Source of the DNA: Pseudarthrobacter siccitolerans
GTDB taxonomy: Bacteria > Actinomycetota > Actinomycetes > Actinomycetales > Micrococcaceae
Direction of reading: 5' to 3'
Assembly: GCF_030823375.1 (NCBI RefSeq)
Contig: NZ_JAUSXB010000002.1
Location: forward strand, 7,188-71,187
DNA: 64,000 bases
Part shown: positions 1 through 7,404 of the stretch, in pieces
Numbering within the stretch: position 1 is the stretch's first letter
Layout: each line of letters opens with the position of its first letter
Notes under the pieces: model-generated
The model's database searches: none
Told to the model about the DNA's origin: nothing
Seen by the model: only the letters and a program-made list of their open reading frames with translations
Translations under genes and position numbers: made by a program

Positions 1-223
1 CGCCGCCGTTGTAACGGTCGAGGCCGCCCCCGTTGTACATGTCCAGACCGCCGCCGTTGTACTCATCGAGACCGCCCCCGTTATAGCGGTCGAGGCCTCC
101 CCCGTTGTACTCGTCAGCTCCACCGCCGGAGTAGGGGTAGAGTCCCCCACCTGGCCCCTCGTAAAGTCCACCGCCCGGGCCTGTGTACCTGTCGCGTGGA
201 AACTTCTTGTTGGTCTTATTCAT
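1..223 (-). CDS. Glycine-rich repeat protein, 5' part only
   Basis: This is the start of a minus-strand gene that runs off the left edge; the ATG is the complement of 221-223 and 74 codons are visible. A basic N-terminus (MNKTNKKFPRDRY) leads into Gly-rich repeats. Two LYxGPGGG-like units are followed by about five 8-residue units with the pattern GGGLD-x-YN, where x is Glu, Arg or Met. The DNA repeats are 24 bp long and imperfect, so the array is likely to vary in copy number. No signal peptide or catalytic motif is visible. An AGGA box lies about 10 bases before the ATG. Its divergent neighbour at 358 also ends in a low-complexity Gly/Pro tail. Function is not known to me. Confidence 0.7.
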   Translation of the reverse strand, partial: MNKTNKKFPRDRYTGPGGGLYEGPGGGLYPYSGGGADEYNGGGLDRYNGGGLDEYNGGGLDMYNGGGLDRYNGG

Positions 224-357
224 ACTGCGCATCCTACGTTCCACGCGCACAGCGTGAACTGATGCCTCTGACACTGATGCGTGCAGAATTGTCAGATGCG
301 GTGGCTACCTTTGAGCAACAACCCCATCGACCCCAATAACCGCAGGAGCTAAACGGC

Positions 358-717
358 ATGGACCCCGTATTCAACAAGAACGGCACTGTCGTTGCTTGGC
401 TTTACGGCAACGACATCTTGGATTTAGGCGGAACGTACCGAGGCTTTGTTCAAGGAAGTAACGTGATCAGCTACCGGAACGGACGTCACCTTGGCTGGTT
501 TGAACAGGGTGCTTTCTGGGACGCTCATAACCGTGCCATCGGGATGACGCCCGATGCTTCCGCCCCCATCCCTCGCCCAGGACTCAGTGGCGTACCAGGA
601 AAGCCGGGGATCGGAGGCCGTCCAGGACGGCCTGGCATCCCGGGGACACCGGGTAAGCCCGGGCGATCCGGTAGCTGGTCTACGCAAGATTGGAACAGCT
701 GGATGCCAAACAAGTAG
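358..717 (+). CDS. 4-fold beta flower-type protein with collagen-like tail
   Basis: A 119-residue protein. Residues 1-65 hold short strand-turn repeats of the type NGxVVAWLYGNDILDLGGxYRGFV and NGRHLGWFEQGAFWD, which resemble proteins annotated as 4-fold beta flower proteins. Residues 70-105 form a collagen-like stretch of about a dozen G-x-P/G-x-x triplets (PGKPGIGGRPGRPGIPG). The C-terminus is polar. An AGGAG box at 342-346 supports the ATG. It is divergent from the Gly-repeat gene at 1-223, so the two may share a promoter region and work together. Family resemblance comes from recall only, and the cellular role is unknown. Confidence 0.75.
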   Translation: MDPVFNKNGTVVAWLYGNDILDLGGTYRGFVQGSNVISYRNGRHLGWFEQGAFWDAHNRAIGMTPDASAPIPRPGLSGVPGKPGIGGRPGRPGIPGTPGKPGRSGSWSTQDWNSWMPNK

Positions 718-821
718 CAGTAGCGTTGATTCACCCTTCCGACCCAGATGCGACGGCCAGGGGGCGGTCAACTCAAATAGATCTCTTTGTCCCGTTTCCT
801 TAGACCTGGGCACTGTTGAAA

Positions 822-965
822 TCAGTCCTTGCGGATCGCTATGAGGTTTTGGCCGTCTTCCAGAAGCGCGTAGACGTTTTCCCGCGCTTCTTCGTAGGTG
901 TCGCCTTCGGCCTCGATGTGCTCGTAGCTGCCGTCAGGGTTGGTGATAGTGCCGATGAGTATCAC
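822..965 (-). CDS. Small conserved-looking protein, 47 aa
   Basis: A short minus-strand frame starting with GTG (complement of 963-965) and ending at TGA 822-824. It reads ILIGTITNPDGSYEHIEAEG followed by a segment with DTYEEARENVYALLEDG and a basic end (AIRKD). The composition is that of a folded small alpha/beta protein, with a predicted strand, an acidic helix and a strand. It lies 9 bp downstream of the SRAP gene on the same strand and is probably co-transcribed with it. The start is uncertain because the ribosome-binding site is weak (CGGCGG). No function is recognised. Confidence 0.55.
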   Translation of the reverse strand: MILIGTITNPDGSYEHIEAEGDTYEEARENVYALLEDGQNLIAIRKD

Positions 966-974
966 CGCCGGAGT

Positions 975-1691
975 CTATTCCGCTGCAGGTTCGGCGGGCT
1001 CGATGAGCTCCGGCCCGTTGTTGCGGACACTGTTGACTCGGGGGCTGACAATCCGAGGTGTCAGCGTCGGTTCCGGCAGGGAGTCCAGCAAGTGCTGAAT
1101 GTCGTCCTTGCCGGTCAGGTCCGGGTCGAGCCACTCAGCGAAGCGGTCACGCGGGATGATCACCGGTGACCTGTCATGGACGTGGCCCAGGGCGTCCTGG
1201 GTGGTTGTGGTGAGCACTGTGCAGCTGAGCAGCCACCTTTCCGGATCGTCCTCCGGCAGCGTCGGGTCAGCCCACCACTCATACAGGCCGGCGAAGCCCA
1301 GCAACGGCTCCTTGTCCGAGTACAGGTAGTTCGGGATTTTCTTCCCGTCCTCGGTCTTCTGCCACTCGTAATAGCCCTCCGCCGGGATGATTGCACGGCG
1401 CTTCACTGCCGCCTTCCGGAAGGACGGCTTCTCAAGAATCGACTCACTCCGGGCGTTGATCAGCTTGGAGCCGATCTTGATGTCCTTAGCCCAGGACGGG
1501 ACCAGGCCCCAGCGGGCAACCAGCAAATGCCGGTCAAGGGTCCCCTCATCTAAACGTTCGGCAACGATCGGCACGCTTTGGGTTGGCGCTACGTTCCAGC
1601 TGGGCGGTGGAGGGCTTCCTTCGACTTCTTTAGCCTCAAAGTGGTTCAGAAGATCTCCGGTCGCTTTGGACATCACGTATCTGCCGCACAT
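975..1691 (-). CDS. SOS response-associated peptidase (SRAP/YedK/HMCES family)
   Basis: A 238-residue SRAP-domain protein. The family covalently traps abasic sites in single-stranded DNA through Cys2, which is exposed when the initiator Met is removed. The ATG at the complement of 1689-1691 is chosen because it gives MCGRYVM, with Cys at position 2 as the chemistry needs; an upstream in-frame start would bury it. Further SRAP signatures are visible: WNVAPTQ near residue 37, RCNAR-equivalent LINARSE, EGYYEW near 105 and GHVHDRSPV near 170. On a conjugative plasmid it may protect single-stranded transfer DNA, which is inference. A 47-codon gene follows on the same strand. Confidence 0.93.
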   Translation of the reverse strand: MCGRYVMSKATGDLLNHFEAKEVEGSPPPPSWNVAPTQSVPIVAERLDEGTLDRHLLVARWGLVPSWAKDIKIGSKLINARSESILEKPSFRKAAVKRRAIIPAEGYYEWQKTEDGKKIPNYLYSDKEPLLGFAGLYEWWADPTLPEDDPERWLLSCTVLTTTTQDALGHVHDRSPVIIPRDRFAEWLDPDLTGKDDIQHLLDSLPEPTLTPRIVSPRVNSVRNNGPELIEPAEPAAE

Positions 1692-1779
1692 GAAGCCCAT
1701 TCTGCCTTGCATCATCAAGCGGTTCGTCATAACGGGCCGCTTAGGAGGGCTGGTGCTGAGGTCAGCGTAATCTCATTTG

Positions 1780-2664
1780 GTGTCCACAAATCCATTGTTC
1801 CGTCCTCAGACAAGCGAAGAACAAGCGGTGGCCCGCCGAGATCTACTGGAGTGCTTTGCAGACATCGCCCACCTACAGGAATTGGTGCGCGATGCGCTGC
1901 CCGTAGCGCAACGCTCCGTTCTTTGGCTGGACGACCAATTAACGCGTCCCTACCAAACCTCGCACGCCGTCAATTACTTAATCCTGACGGCTGTGGACCA
2001 CCTTCACTGCCTGAAGACTGTGATGCAAGAGGCGGAGTCTCAGCACATCTTTGCTCCTTTCACGCTGATTCGCTCAGCAATTGAGACGGCCAGCACCGCT
2101 CTCTGGCTTCTAAACCCGACGGACCGAAAGACCCGCATTACTCGGTCATTGCGGTTGGAGGCCAACAACATGACGATGCTTGGCAGAGCCTACGACACCA
2201 TGGGGGTCGATACGGCTGAAACGACCACCATGCGTTTGCAACTACTTCGCGCGGCCATTGAAAAGTCCAAGGTGGACAAGGATGTAGTCATGGGCGGATA
2301 CCCAGCTGTCCAGACCATCATCACGGCAGCAACCAAGGAGGCCGGCCTGTCACGCTGGATCTTCGCTGCCTGGCAGTTGAGTTCCGGATCCGCCCACGGC
2401 AAGACTTGGGCTGGGGCGCACACATCAACTTTCACTGAGAATGAAACCTCCAGCAGCGACGCCGTCCTCAGCGGCGTCCTTACCTCGGATGAAATCAGTA
2501 TTTCCAGGGTCCTGTTTGCCGCATTGGCCGTGGTCAACCGAGCGCTTGCACTCCAGGCACGGCGCGCCAGACGTCCAGTAGCAGGCCGCAGTTTTATGCA
2601 ACCAGAGCCGTGCAACACCCCTTCGGCCGGCGTCCGCGAACCGGGCTCAGCCCTAGAGAATTAG
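1780..2664 (+). CDS. Uncharacterised helical protein
   Basis: A 294-residue protein rich in predicted helix, with no signal peptide or membrane segment. Residues 95-115 (FAPFTLIRSAIETASTALWLL) and 190-205 (WQLSSGSAHGKTWAG) resemble segments in proteins that sit next to DUF5677/Cthe-type hypothetical proteins, but I cannot assign a family. The start could be TTG 1777 or GTG 1780; no strong ribosome-binding site separates them. It stands alone, convergent with the AbiTii gene 25 bp downstream. It lies among defence-type accessory genes, which is the only contextual clue. Confidence 0.75.
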   Translation: MSTNPLFRPQTSEEQAVARRDLLECFADIAHLQELVRDALPVAQRSVLWLDDQLTRPYQTSHAVNYLILTAVDHLHCLKTVMQEAESQHIFAPFTLIRSAIETASTALWLLNPTDRKTRITRSLRLEANNMTMLGRAYDTMGVDTAETTTMRLQLLRAAIEKSKVDKDVVMGGYPAVQTIITAATKEAGLSRWIFAAWQLSSGSAHGKTWAGAHTSTFTENETSSSDAVLSGVLTSDEISISRVLFAALAVVNRALALQARRARRPVAGRSFMQPEPCNTPSAGVREPGSALEN

Positions 2665-2689
2665 CTATGGGAACAGCATCGAATTGCTA

Positions 2690-3610
2690 TCAGGCTGTCG
2701 GCATCCCAAAAAAGGCTCCCACAGCCTGCAAAACGCCATCGGCAGCGAGATTGGAAGACACACCGCCAGCCAAGGAATAGCCGCCAGCGCGGAGTTTAGA
2801 CACAAAATTGTTGGTCTTTTCGGCTGGGCTCGGGCCATCCGCCAGAACAGCGGATCGCAGGTCCTCCGCTGCTTCGCGCTGCAATCCAAGCTCCACAGCT
2901 GCTTTGACCAGCGAATCGATGTCACCCTTTTTTACCACCGCCTTTTGTTGGATATCTGACCCAGCGGCGATGTTGTTGCCGTCACCGTTGATGGTGAAAT
3001 GGAAGTTGTTTGTCACTTGTTTTACCTCGGGATCATCAGTCGTCGGTCCACCTGGTTCGCCAGCTGTAGGAGCTACTTGCTCCAGCTCCAAAGCGAACTT
3101 CAGAGCAGTAGTACGAACAGCGTCGATGATGCCAACGATTGCGTTTTGCGGAATGGCTTGTGTCGCGCCGATGAGCTCCATCATGTAGAAACCCGCTCCG
3201 CCCTTCTTCTCCGCCACGTGCCGGTTGTATTCATTCACAATGAAGGGGTCCCAGCTCATACTGGGATTCTTGTCGCTGGCTCCAAGCAATTCGAGGTCTG
3301 CAACGGGTTGACGAATCGTGGCCCTAAACCAGCAGTTAATGAAGTCTTCCGGGAGGCCGACATAAGAAACGACATTGGTCGCGCGGCTGCCGACGGGTCC
3401 TGACCACACGCCAGTGACCGGCGTCGGGAAGGGACCCCTATACCCGGGCACCGGATCATTGCTCTTGTATCCAAACAACTCTCGTTGTGACCATGCACCC
3501 AGTTCCTCGGCCCTGAGACGAAAGGCAACTGTCTGGACCTTCCTAAGCAGGTTTGAGGTAGTAAAGGTCCCATCACTCGCAGCATCGATGATCTCGGTCA
3601 GCTTGGTCAT
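2690..3610 (-). CDS. AbiTii-domain protein, candidate phage-defence protein
   Basis: A 306-residue protein. Residues 1-150 match the AbiTii N-terminal domain as I know it: an opening TEIIDAASDG, then LLRKVQTVAFRLRAEELGAW and ELFGYK. AbiTii domains are found in predicted phage-abortive or defence proteins. The middle carries a Gly/Asn-rich strand (FHFTINGDGNNIAAGSDIQQ, about 198-217), a motif often found as a linker before an effector or oligomerisation part. The C-terminal 80 residues have small-residue-rich segments (AGGYSLAGGVSSNLAADG) that may associate with membranes. Start at the ATG complement of 3608-3610 with GGAGAGAA upstream. Defence activity is inference from the family. Confidence 0.8.
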   Translation of the reverse strand: MTKLTEIIDAASDGTFTTSNLLRKVQTVAFRLRAEELGAWSQRELFGYKSNDPVPGYRGPFPTPVTGVWSGPVGSRATNVVSYVGLPEDFINCWFRATIRQPVADLELLGASDKNPSMSWDPFIVNEYNRHVAEKKGGAGFYMMELIGATQAIPQNAIVGIIDAVRTTALKFALELEQVAPTAGEPGGPTTDDPEVKQVTNNFHFTINGDGNNIAAGSDIQQKAVVKKGDIDSLVKAAVELGLQREAAEDLRSAVLADGPSPAEKTNNFVSKLRAGGYSLAGGVSSNLAADGVLQAVGAFFGMPTA

Positions 3611-3893
3611 GGGGCCAATTCTCTCCTGCGCAAGGTGCAGATCGCCCTACTGGGTTACTAGCGCGTGCTGCGGCGTTGCTTTGCGCTCTTCGCGAGGTTG
3701 TCATCGCGGCATCGCAGCGGTCCCATTTCCTTAGAACTGGGATCCCCAGGTGGGCGACCCACTGACGAACACAGCCTCAATGAATGACGCGTAATCTGAC
3801 TGTCCCGGAAGTCATTCCTTAAACTCGCGCCATTGACGCCGTCAGGGCAGTGAATTTCGGTACGGGTATGGGGAGCGCCAAGCGACTGCATCC
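3611..3893. other. Intergenic stretch without a convincing gene
   Basis: The only long frame here (3658-3891, minus) has Arg/Ser-rich shadow composition and no ribosome-binding site. I see no tandem repeat or promoter that I can defend. Confidence 0.5.
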
Positions 3894-3914
3894 TCCCCCC
3901 CTTCGACGGGGGGA
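3894..3914 (-). terminator. Hairpin after the excisionase remnant
   Basis: Seven-base perfect arms TCCCCCC (3894-3900) and GGGGGGA (3908-3914) with loop CTTCGAC. It lies 17 bp past the stop codon of the minus-strand excisionase remnant, so it was probably the terminator of the intact gene. Confidence 0.5.
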
Positions 3915-3930
3915 TTAATCGGAGAAGATG

Positions 3931-4121
3931 TTACTGCGCGTAGTAAGCCACGGGCTCAGAGTCATCCACAATCTCGCCAGAAGCGATGCGCTCTTCTGTG
4001 CGTCGGTATGCGCCGTCGATGTAAGTCCTCAAGGTCATTGATTCCGATGCGCCACATACCGCGTCCTCCGACCTGAATGGCACGCAGCTCCCCGGTCTTC
4101 AGCAGTGCCTCGTAGTGGCCC
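3931..4121 (-). pseudogene. Frameshifted 3' fragment of an excisionase-like HTH gene
   Basis: On the minus strand one frame reads YEALLKTGELRAIQVGGRG then MWRIGINDLED. A second frame continues with TYIDGAYRRTEERIASGEIV to a TAA at 3931-3933. Together they align along their length with the intact excisionase-like protein at 46966-47253 (LVYALVKSGELRAAQFGGRG, IWRVREDDLTAYIDAAYEK, TAKRIASGQIPEGD). The remnant therefore has lost its N-terminal HTH half and gained a one-base frameshift inside the ED-LTAYID junction. Its 5' end abuts the stop codon of the KfrA-like gene at 4122, suggesting that gene replaced the missing part. Confidence 0.75.
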
Positions 4122-5168
4122 CTATTGCTCTTCCTGAGCTCGTGGCCGGCGTTCGCTCAGTTCAGCGCGCAGCTGGTCGATTTGGCGGCTGTAGGTCTCG
4201 TGAAGGTCCTTGACGCGTTGTTCACCATGGGCGCGCTCACGCTCGACGTCGGCCCTGGCGGCCTCACGCTCCGCCGTCAGGGTCGCCACGGTGCTGCGCA
4301 TATCGGCTGCAGATTCGCGCGTTGCCTCAAGGTCGGCGCGGACTGCCGCCAGCTGACGCCGGGCCTCTTCGGCTGCAGATTCCTCGCGGTCCGCGCGTGC
4401 CCGCTCCGCCTCGGTGCGGCTCTCGGCCATCCCGGTACGTTGCTCTGCCTCAATCCGGGCCCGTTCCTCTGTCGCGGCCCGTTCCGCGGCTGCGTCACGT
4501 GCCTGTTCAGCCAAAGTCAGTTGCCCACGGAGTGCTTCAAGGTCGGCCCGCAGCCCGGCATTCTCGGCTTGCGCCAGTTCCCGATCGTTGGCGGCCGAGG
4601 CATGGGCCTGCGCGAGTTCATCGGTGAGTTGCTGAGCCTGGGACAGGGTGGCGTCCAGGTCCTGCTGGCGGCCTGACAGCTCCTGGGCGAGGTCCTCGCT
4701 CGTTCGCGTTGCTTCTTCAGCGGCCGCGTCGGCTTCGGCTTTTTCTGCCTCGGCCAGGCGCTGAGCCTGTTCAGCACGGGTAGCTCTCGCGTTCGCGGCC
4801 GCAACCCGCTCGGCGGCTTCGCTGGCTACTGACTCAATCTGAGCTTCTGCCGCCTCGGGGTCCCCCACGGTGCGAAGTTCCTCAAGAAGTGTCGCGAGCT
4901 GCTCGCCCAGGTGCTCGATCATCCCGCTAACCTGGCCCGTGATCTCACTGGCACGCTGACGCGCAGAGTCGACAGGGCGAGCCTCTGTGCCCCGCGAAGC
5001 GTCCCCGTTGGGGCGCTGCCGTGCGCGCCAGGCCGACGCGCGGTTATGCGCGGGGTCATCACAGTATTCGGGCGGCCGGCCTGTGCCGGCCTCGGCTGCC
5101 ATGGCGGGCCGCTGGCAGCCCGGGTAGCGGCAAGTGCGTGCGTCCACTTCAACAATGCTGTCGCTCAT
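4122..5168 (-). CDS. KfrA-like coiled-coil protein with N-terminal zinc-finger-like motif
   Basis: A 348-residue protein. Residues 12-48 hold CRYPGCQRP...PPEYCDDPAHNRASAWRAR, a Cys/His cluster (CxxxxC...C...H) followed by basic residues that looks like a small zinc-binding, DNA-contacting module. Residues 70-345 are an almost uninterrupted Ala/Glu/Arg coiled coil (for example EQLATLLEELRTV, AERAATEERARIEAEQRTG). This layout resembles KfrA-type plasmid proteins that bind DNA and form filaments aiding stable inheritance; the match is architectural only. It is transcribed divergently from the DNA ligase gene. The 130-bp gap contains AT-rich repeats (ATAACGAAAATACATAACG at about 5207-5225) that may be its operator. 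Confidence 0.75.
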   Translation of the reverse strand: MSDSIVEVDARTCRYPGCQRPAMAAEAGTGRPPEYCDDPAHNRASAWRARQRPNGDASRGTEARPVDSARQRASEITGQVSGMIEHLGEQLATLLEELRTVGDPEAAEAQIESVASEAAERVAAANARATRAEQAQRLAEAEKAEADAAAEEATRTSEDLAQELSGRQQDLDATLSQAQQLTDELAQAHASAANDRELAQAENAGLRADLEALRGQLTLAEQARDAAAERAATEERARIEAEQRTGMAESRTEAERARADREESAAEEARRQLAAVRADLEATRESAADMRSTVATLTAEREAARADVERERAHGEQRVKDLHETYSRQIDQLRAELSERRPRAQEEQ

Positions 5169-5307
5169 AGTGTAATCATATCGTCTTTCGTTCGTTGGCG
5201 GAAGACATAACGAAAATACATAACGTAACTAAAGACGGAACACAATTGCACAGCAGACGTTGGCTCGGTAGGTCCCCTGGCAGCCCCCGGCGCGTAGCGT
5301 GAAGGCC

Positions 5308-6345
5308 ATGGGACGCGTCCGGGAAGAAGGCACTGGACCCGGCCTGCCGGCGGGACTGGTGCCTCCGATAACAGTGGCCTTGGCCCGGGCTGTCACGAAG
5401 ATGCCGCCGGTCGGGGCCATCGCCGGGACTTTGCTCTATGAACCCAAGTGGGACGGCTATAGGGCCGTCTGCGTCCGTGACGATATCGGCGCCACGTTGT
5501 GGTCCCGGCAGCAGAAGGAACTGACGGGGTACTTCCCGGAACTCGTGGCTGCGATCGCCGCGACCGTGCCACCGGGATGCGTGATCGACGGCGAAGCGGT
5601 GATCTGGAGCCAGGGCCGGCTGAACTTCACCGCCCTGCAACAGCGCCTGAGTGCTGGGCCAAAGACTCTTTCTGGACTAGTTGCTGCAACGCCGGCCAGC
5701 TACGCAGCGTTCGACGTCCTGTCCGTCGCCGGGCATGACGCCAGGAACCTGCCGCTGAGCGACCGCCGGGCGCTCCTGGAAGAACTTGCCCGCAGCTGGG
5801 AACCGCCTCTCTCCCTCTCCCCCGCCACCACCGACCGCGTCGTAGCCGAACAGTGGCTCGAGAACCTGCCACCCACAGGGATTGAAGGGCTGGTCATCAA
5901 AGATCTGAACCAGCCCTACACGCCGGGTGCCCGCTCATGGCTGAAGCTCAAACACAGAGAAACCGTAGAAATCATCTGCGGCGCAGTGATTGGGCCGATA
6001 ACGCAACCCTCTCAAGTGGTCGCCGGCCTCATCCTTGACGGCGAGCTGCGGATCGTGGGCCGGTCCACGCCACTGAAGGCGAGGGATAGCAGGGAACTGG
6101 CACGGTGGCTTCACCCACCAGGGGGTGAGCATCCCTGGCCAACCACTGTGAAAGGTACGACCCTGGACAGGTTCAACAGAGACAAGGAACCTGTGGCGCT
6201 GACGCTCGTGGACCCCGTAGTTGTAGAGGTTTCCGCAGACACGGCCTGGTCGGGCAGGTCCTTCCGGCACCCGTTGCGGGTACTTCGGGCCAGGCCGGAG
6301 CTATCGCCTCACGACGTTGTCCTGGGTGAGCGGTGGAGAACGTAA
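5308..6345 (+). CDS. ATP-dependent DNA ligase (LigC/LigD-like)
   Basis: A 345-residue ATP-dependent ligase. The adenylation motif is EPKWDGYR, with Lys47 as the nucleotide-accepting residue. Later motifs are visible: VIDGEAVIW (motif III/IIIa region near 92), GIEGLVIKDL (motif IV, near 195) and WLKLKHR (motif V, near 215). The C-terminal part is an OB-fold-like domain. There is no polymerase or phosphoesterase domain, so it is a stand-alone ligase such as LigC rather than LigD. ATG 5308 is preferred over GTG 5299. It could seal transfer or repair intermediates; that role is inference. Its stop codon lies inside an inverted repeat at 6338-6391. Confidence 0.92.
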   Translation: MGRVREEGTGPGLPAGLVPPITVALARAVTKMPPVGAIAGTLLYEPKWDGYRAVCVRDDIGATLWSRQQKELTGYFPELVAAIAATVPPGCVIDGEAVIWSQGRLNFTALQQRLSAGPKTLSGLVAATPASYAAFDVLSVAGHDARNLPLSDRRALLEELARSWEPPLSLSPATTDRVVAEQWLENLPPTGIEGLVIKDLNQPYTPGARSWLKLKHRETVEIICGAVIGPITQPSQVVAGLILDGELRIVGRSTPLKARDSRELARWLHPPGGEHPWPTTVKGTTLDRFNRDKEPVALTLVDPVVVEVSADTAWSGRSFRHPLRVLRARPELSPHDVVLGERWRT

Positions 6346-6391
6346 GACTGCCCGGCCCCCGGTGCACCCGGTGCCCGGCAGTCTTACGTTC
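6338..6391. repeat. 15-bp perfect inverted repeat across the ligase stop codon
   Basis: Arms GAACGTAAGACTGCC (6338-6352) and GGCAGTCTTACGTTC (6377-6391) are exact complements, separated by a 24-bp GC-rich spacer (contains GGTGCACC). The left arm includes the last codons and TAA of the ligase gene. It may act as the ligase terminator. There is no T-run after either arm, so a recombination site for the neighbouring serine recombinase is an alternative. Confidence 0.6.
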
Positions 6392-6536
6392 TACCTCAGT
6401 GCCAGAACGGGTTGCGGCGACTGCAGACGCTCCCGCGGAATTCCGGGGCTGTGCAGACGAGTGTTGACAACGGAAATGTCAGAAGTGCCGTGCACGGAAC
6501 CGATTCCGCTCAATAATCCTCTGCACCAACGGGGAA

Positions 6537-7118
6537 CTACTGCTTTGAAGCCACGGCAGTGCCAGCGGCCGGGACCCACCGGTAGAGCGTCGGCACGGAG
6601 ACGCCGAGGCTGTTGGCCACTTCCCGCGGTGGTGTTCCCTGCTTGAGTAGTTTGCGGGCTGAGCGGATCTTGGCTTCGGTCATGATGCGTTTGCGGCCGC
6701 CTACTCGTCCCTGTTCCCGCGCGGCCCGGAGTCCGGCCTGGGTACGTTCGACCATGAGCTCCCGTTCCATCTGGGCCAGGGATGCCATCACATTGAAGAA
6801 GAAGCGCCCGGAGACCGTGGTGGTATCGATCGCATCGGTGAGGCTGACGAAGCCTACCCCGCGGTTATTCAGGCCGCCGGCGAATTCCAGGAGGTCTTTC
6901 ACGCTCCGACCCAGGCGGTCCAGCTTCCACACCACCAGAGTGTCACCGTCACGCAGGGTGTCCAGCGCTTGGTCGAGCCCGGGGCGTTGGGAGGTAGTGC
7001 CGCTGATCTGGTCTTCGTAGATTTTGTCGCACCCGGCCTTCTTCAGAGCGTTGATCTGCAGGTCCAAGTTCTGGTCCCGGGTGGAGACCCGGGCGTAGCC
7101 GATACGGTGTGCGGTCAT
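6537..7118 (-). CDS. Serine recombinase (Tn3 resolvase / Hin invertase type)
   Basis: A 193-residue small serine recombinase. The catalytic N-terminal domain shows YARVSTRDQNLDLQ (catalytic Ser near residue 10), then VWKLDRLGRSVKDL and MASLAQMERELMVERTQAGL. The C-terminus holds a Hin-type HTH (KLLKQGTPPREVANSLGVSV, then PTLYRW). Length fits the family. ATG at the complement of 7116-7118 is chosen because it begins MTAHRIGYARVST and follows an AGAAGAGA box; a TTG 18 bp upstream is the alternative. No transposase is next to it, so it may be a plasmid multimer-resolution enzyme or the remnant of a Tn3-type element. Confidence 0.92.
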   Translation of the reverse strand: MTAHRIGYARVSTRDQNLDLQINALKKAGCDKIYEDQISGTTSQRPGLDQALDTLRDGDTLVVWKLDRLGRSVKDLLEFAGGLNNRGVGFVSLTDAIDTTTVSGRFFFNVMASLAQMERELMVERTQAGLRAAREQGRVGGRKRIMTEAKIRSARKLLKQGTPPREVANSLGVSVPTLYRWVPAAGTAVASKQ

Positions 7119-7120
7119 GG

Positions 7121-7200
7121 AGTGTTCTCTTCTCAAAACTCAATTCGGGGCGTTGCTTCGACTGTATCGTTTCGAGAACTATTTGTGAGAACGACCGGTC
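7121..7200. other. Possible res-type recombination site
   Basis: Upstream of the recombinase are repeated GAGAAC/GTTCTC words: GTGTTCTCTTCTCAAAACTC at 7122-7141 and CGAGAACTATTTGTGAGAAC at 7174-7193. Clustered half-sites immediately upstream of a resolvase gene are the usual res layout. The sites are not perfect dyads, so this is only a candidate. Confidence 0.35.
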
Positions 7201-7404
7201 CTAAGCTCGGATTTTCGGCTGCGCGGCGGTCTTGCGCAGAAAGACGCCCCTTCACAGCCGCTCGCCGCAAACACCCCGATTCTCAAATCAACCTGCTCTT
7301 GAAATCCTTCGTTATCGAGACTCCCGATAGACATCGGTGTATCTGGGATGGGATCGAATCTTGGTCACACTAAACATGTCCTACCTCCCGAATATGATTT
7401 GCGC

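Noticed and set aside
1..230. Tandem repeats at the left edge considered as a CRISPR array
   Set aside because: The 24-bp units are contiguous, without spacers, and encode a regular Gly-rich peptide repeat.
3658..3891. 77-codon minus-strand frame
   Set aside because: Ser/Arg-rich shadow sequence without a ribosome-binding site.
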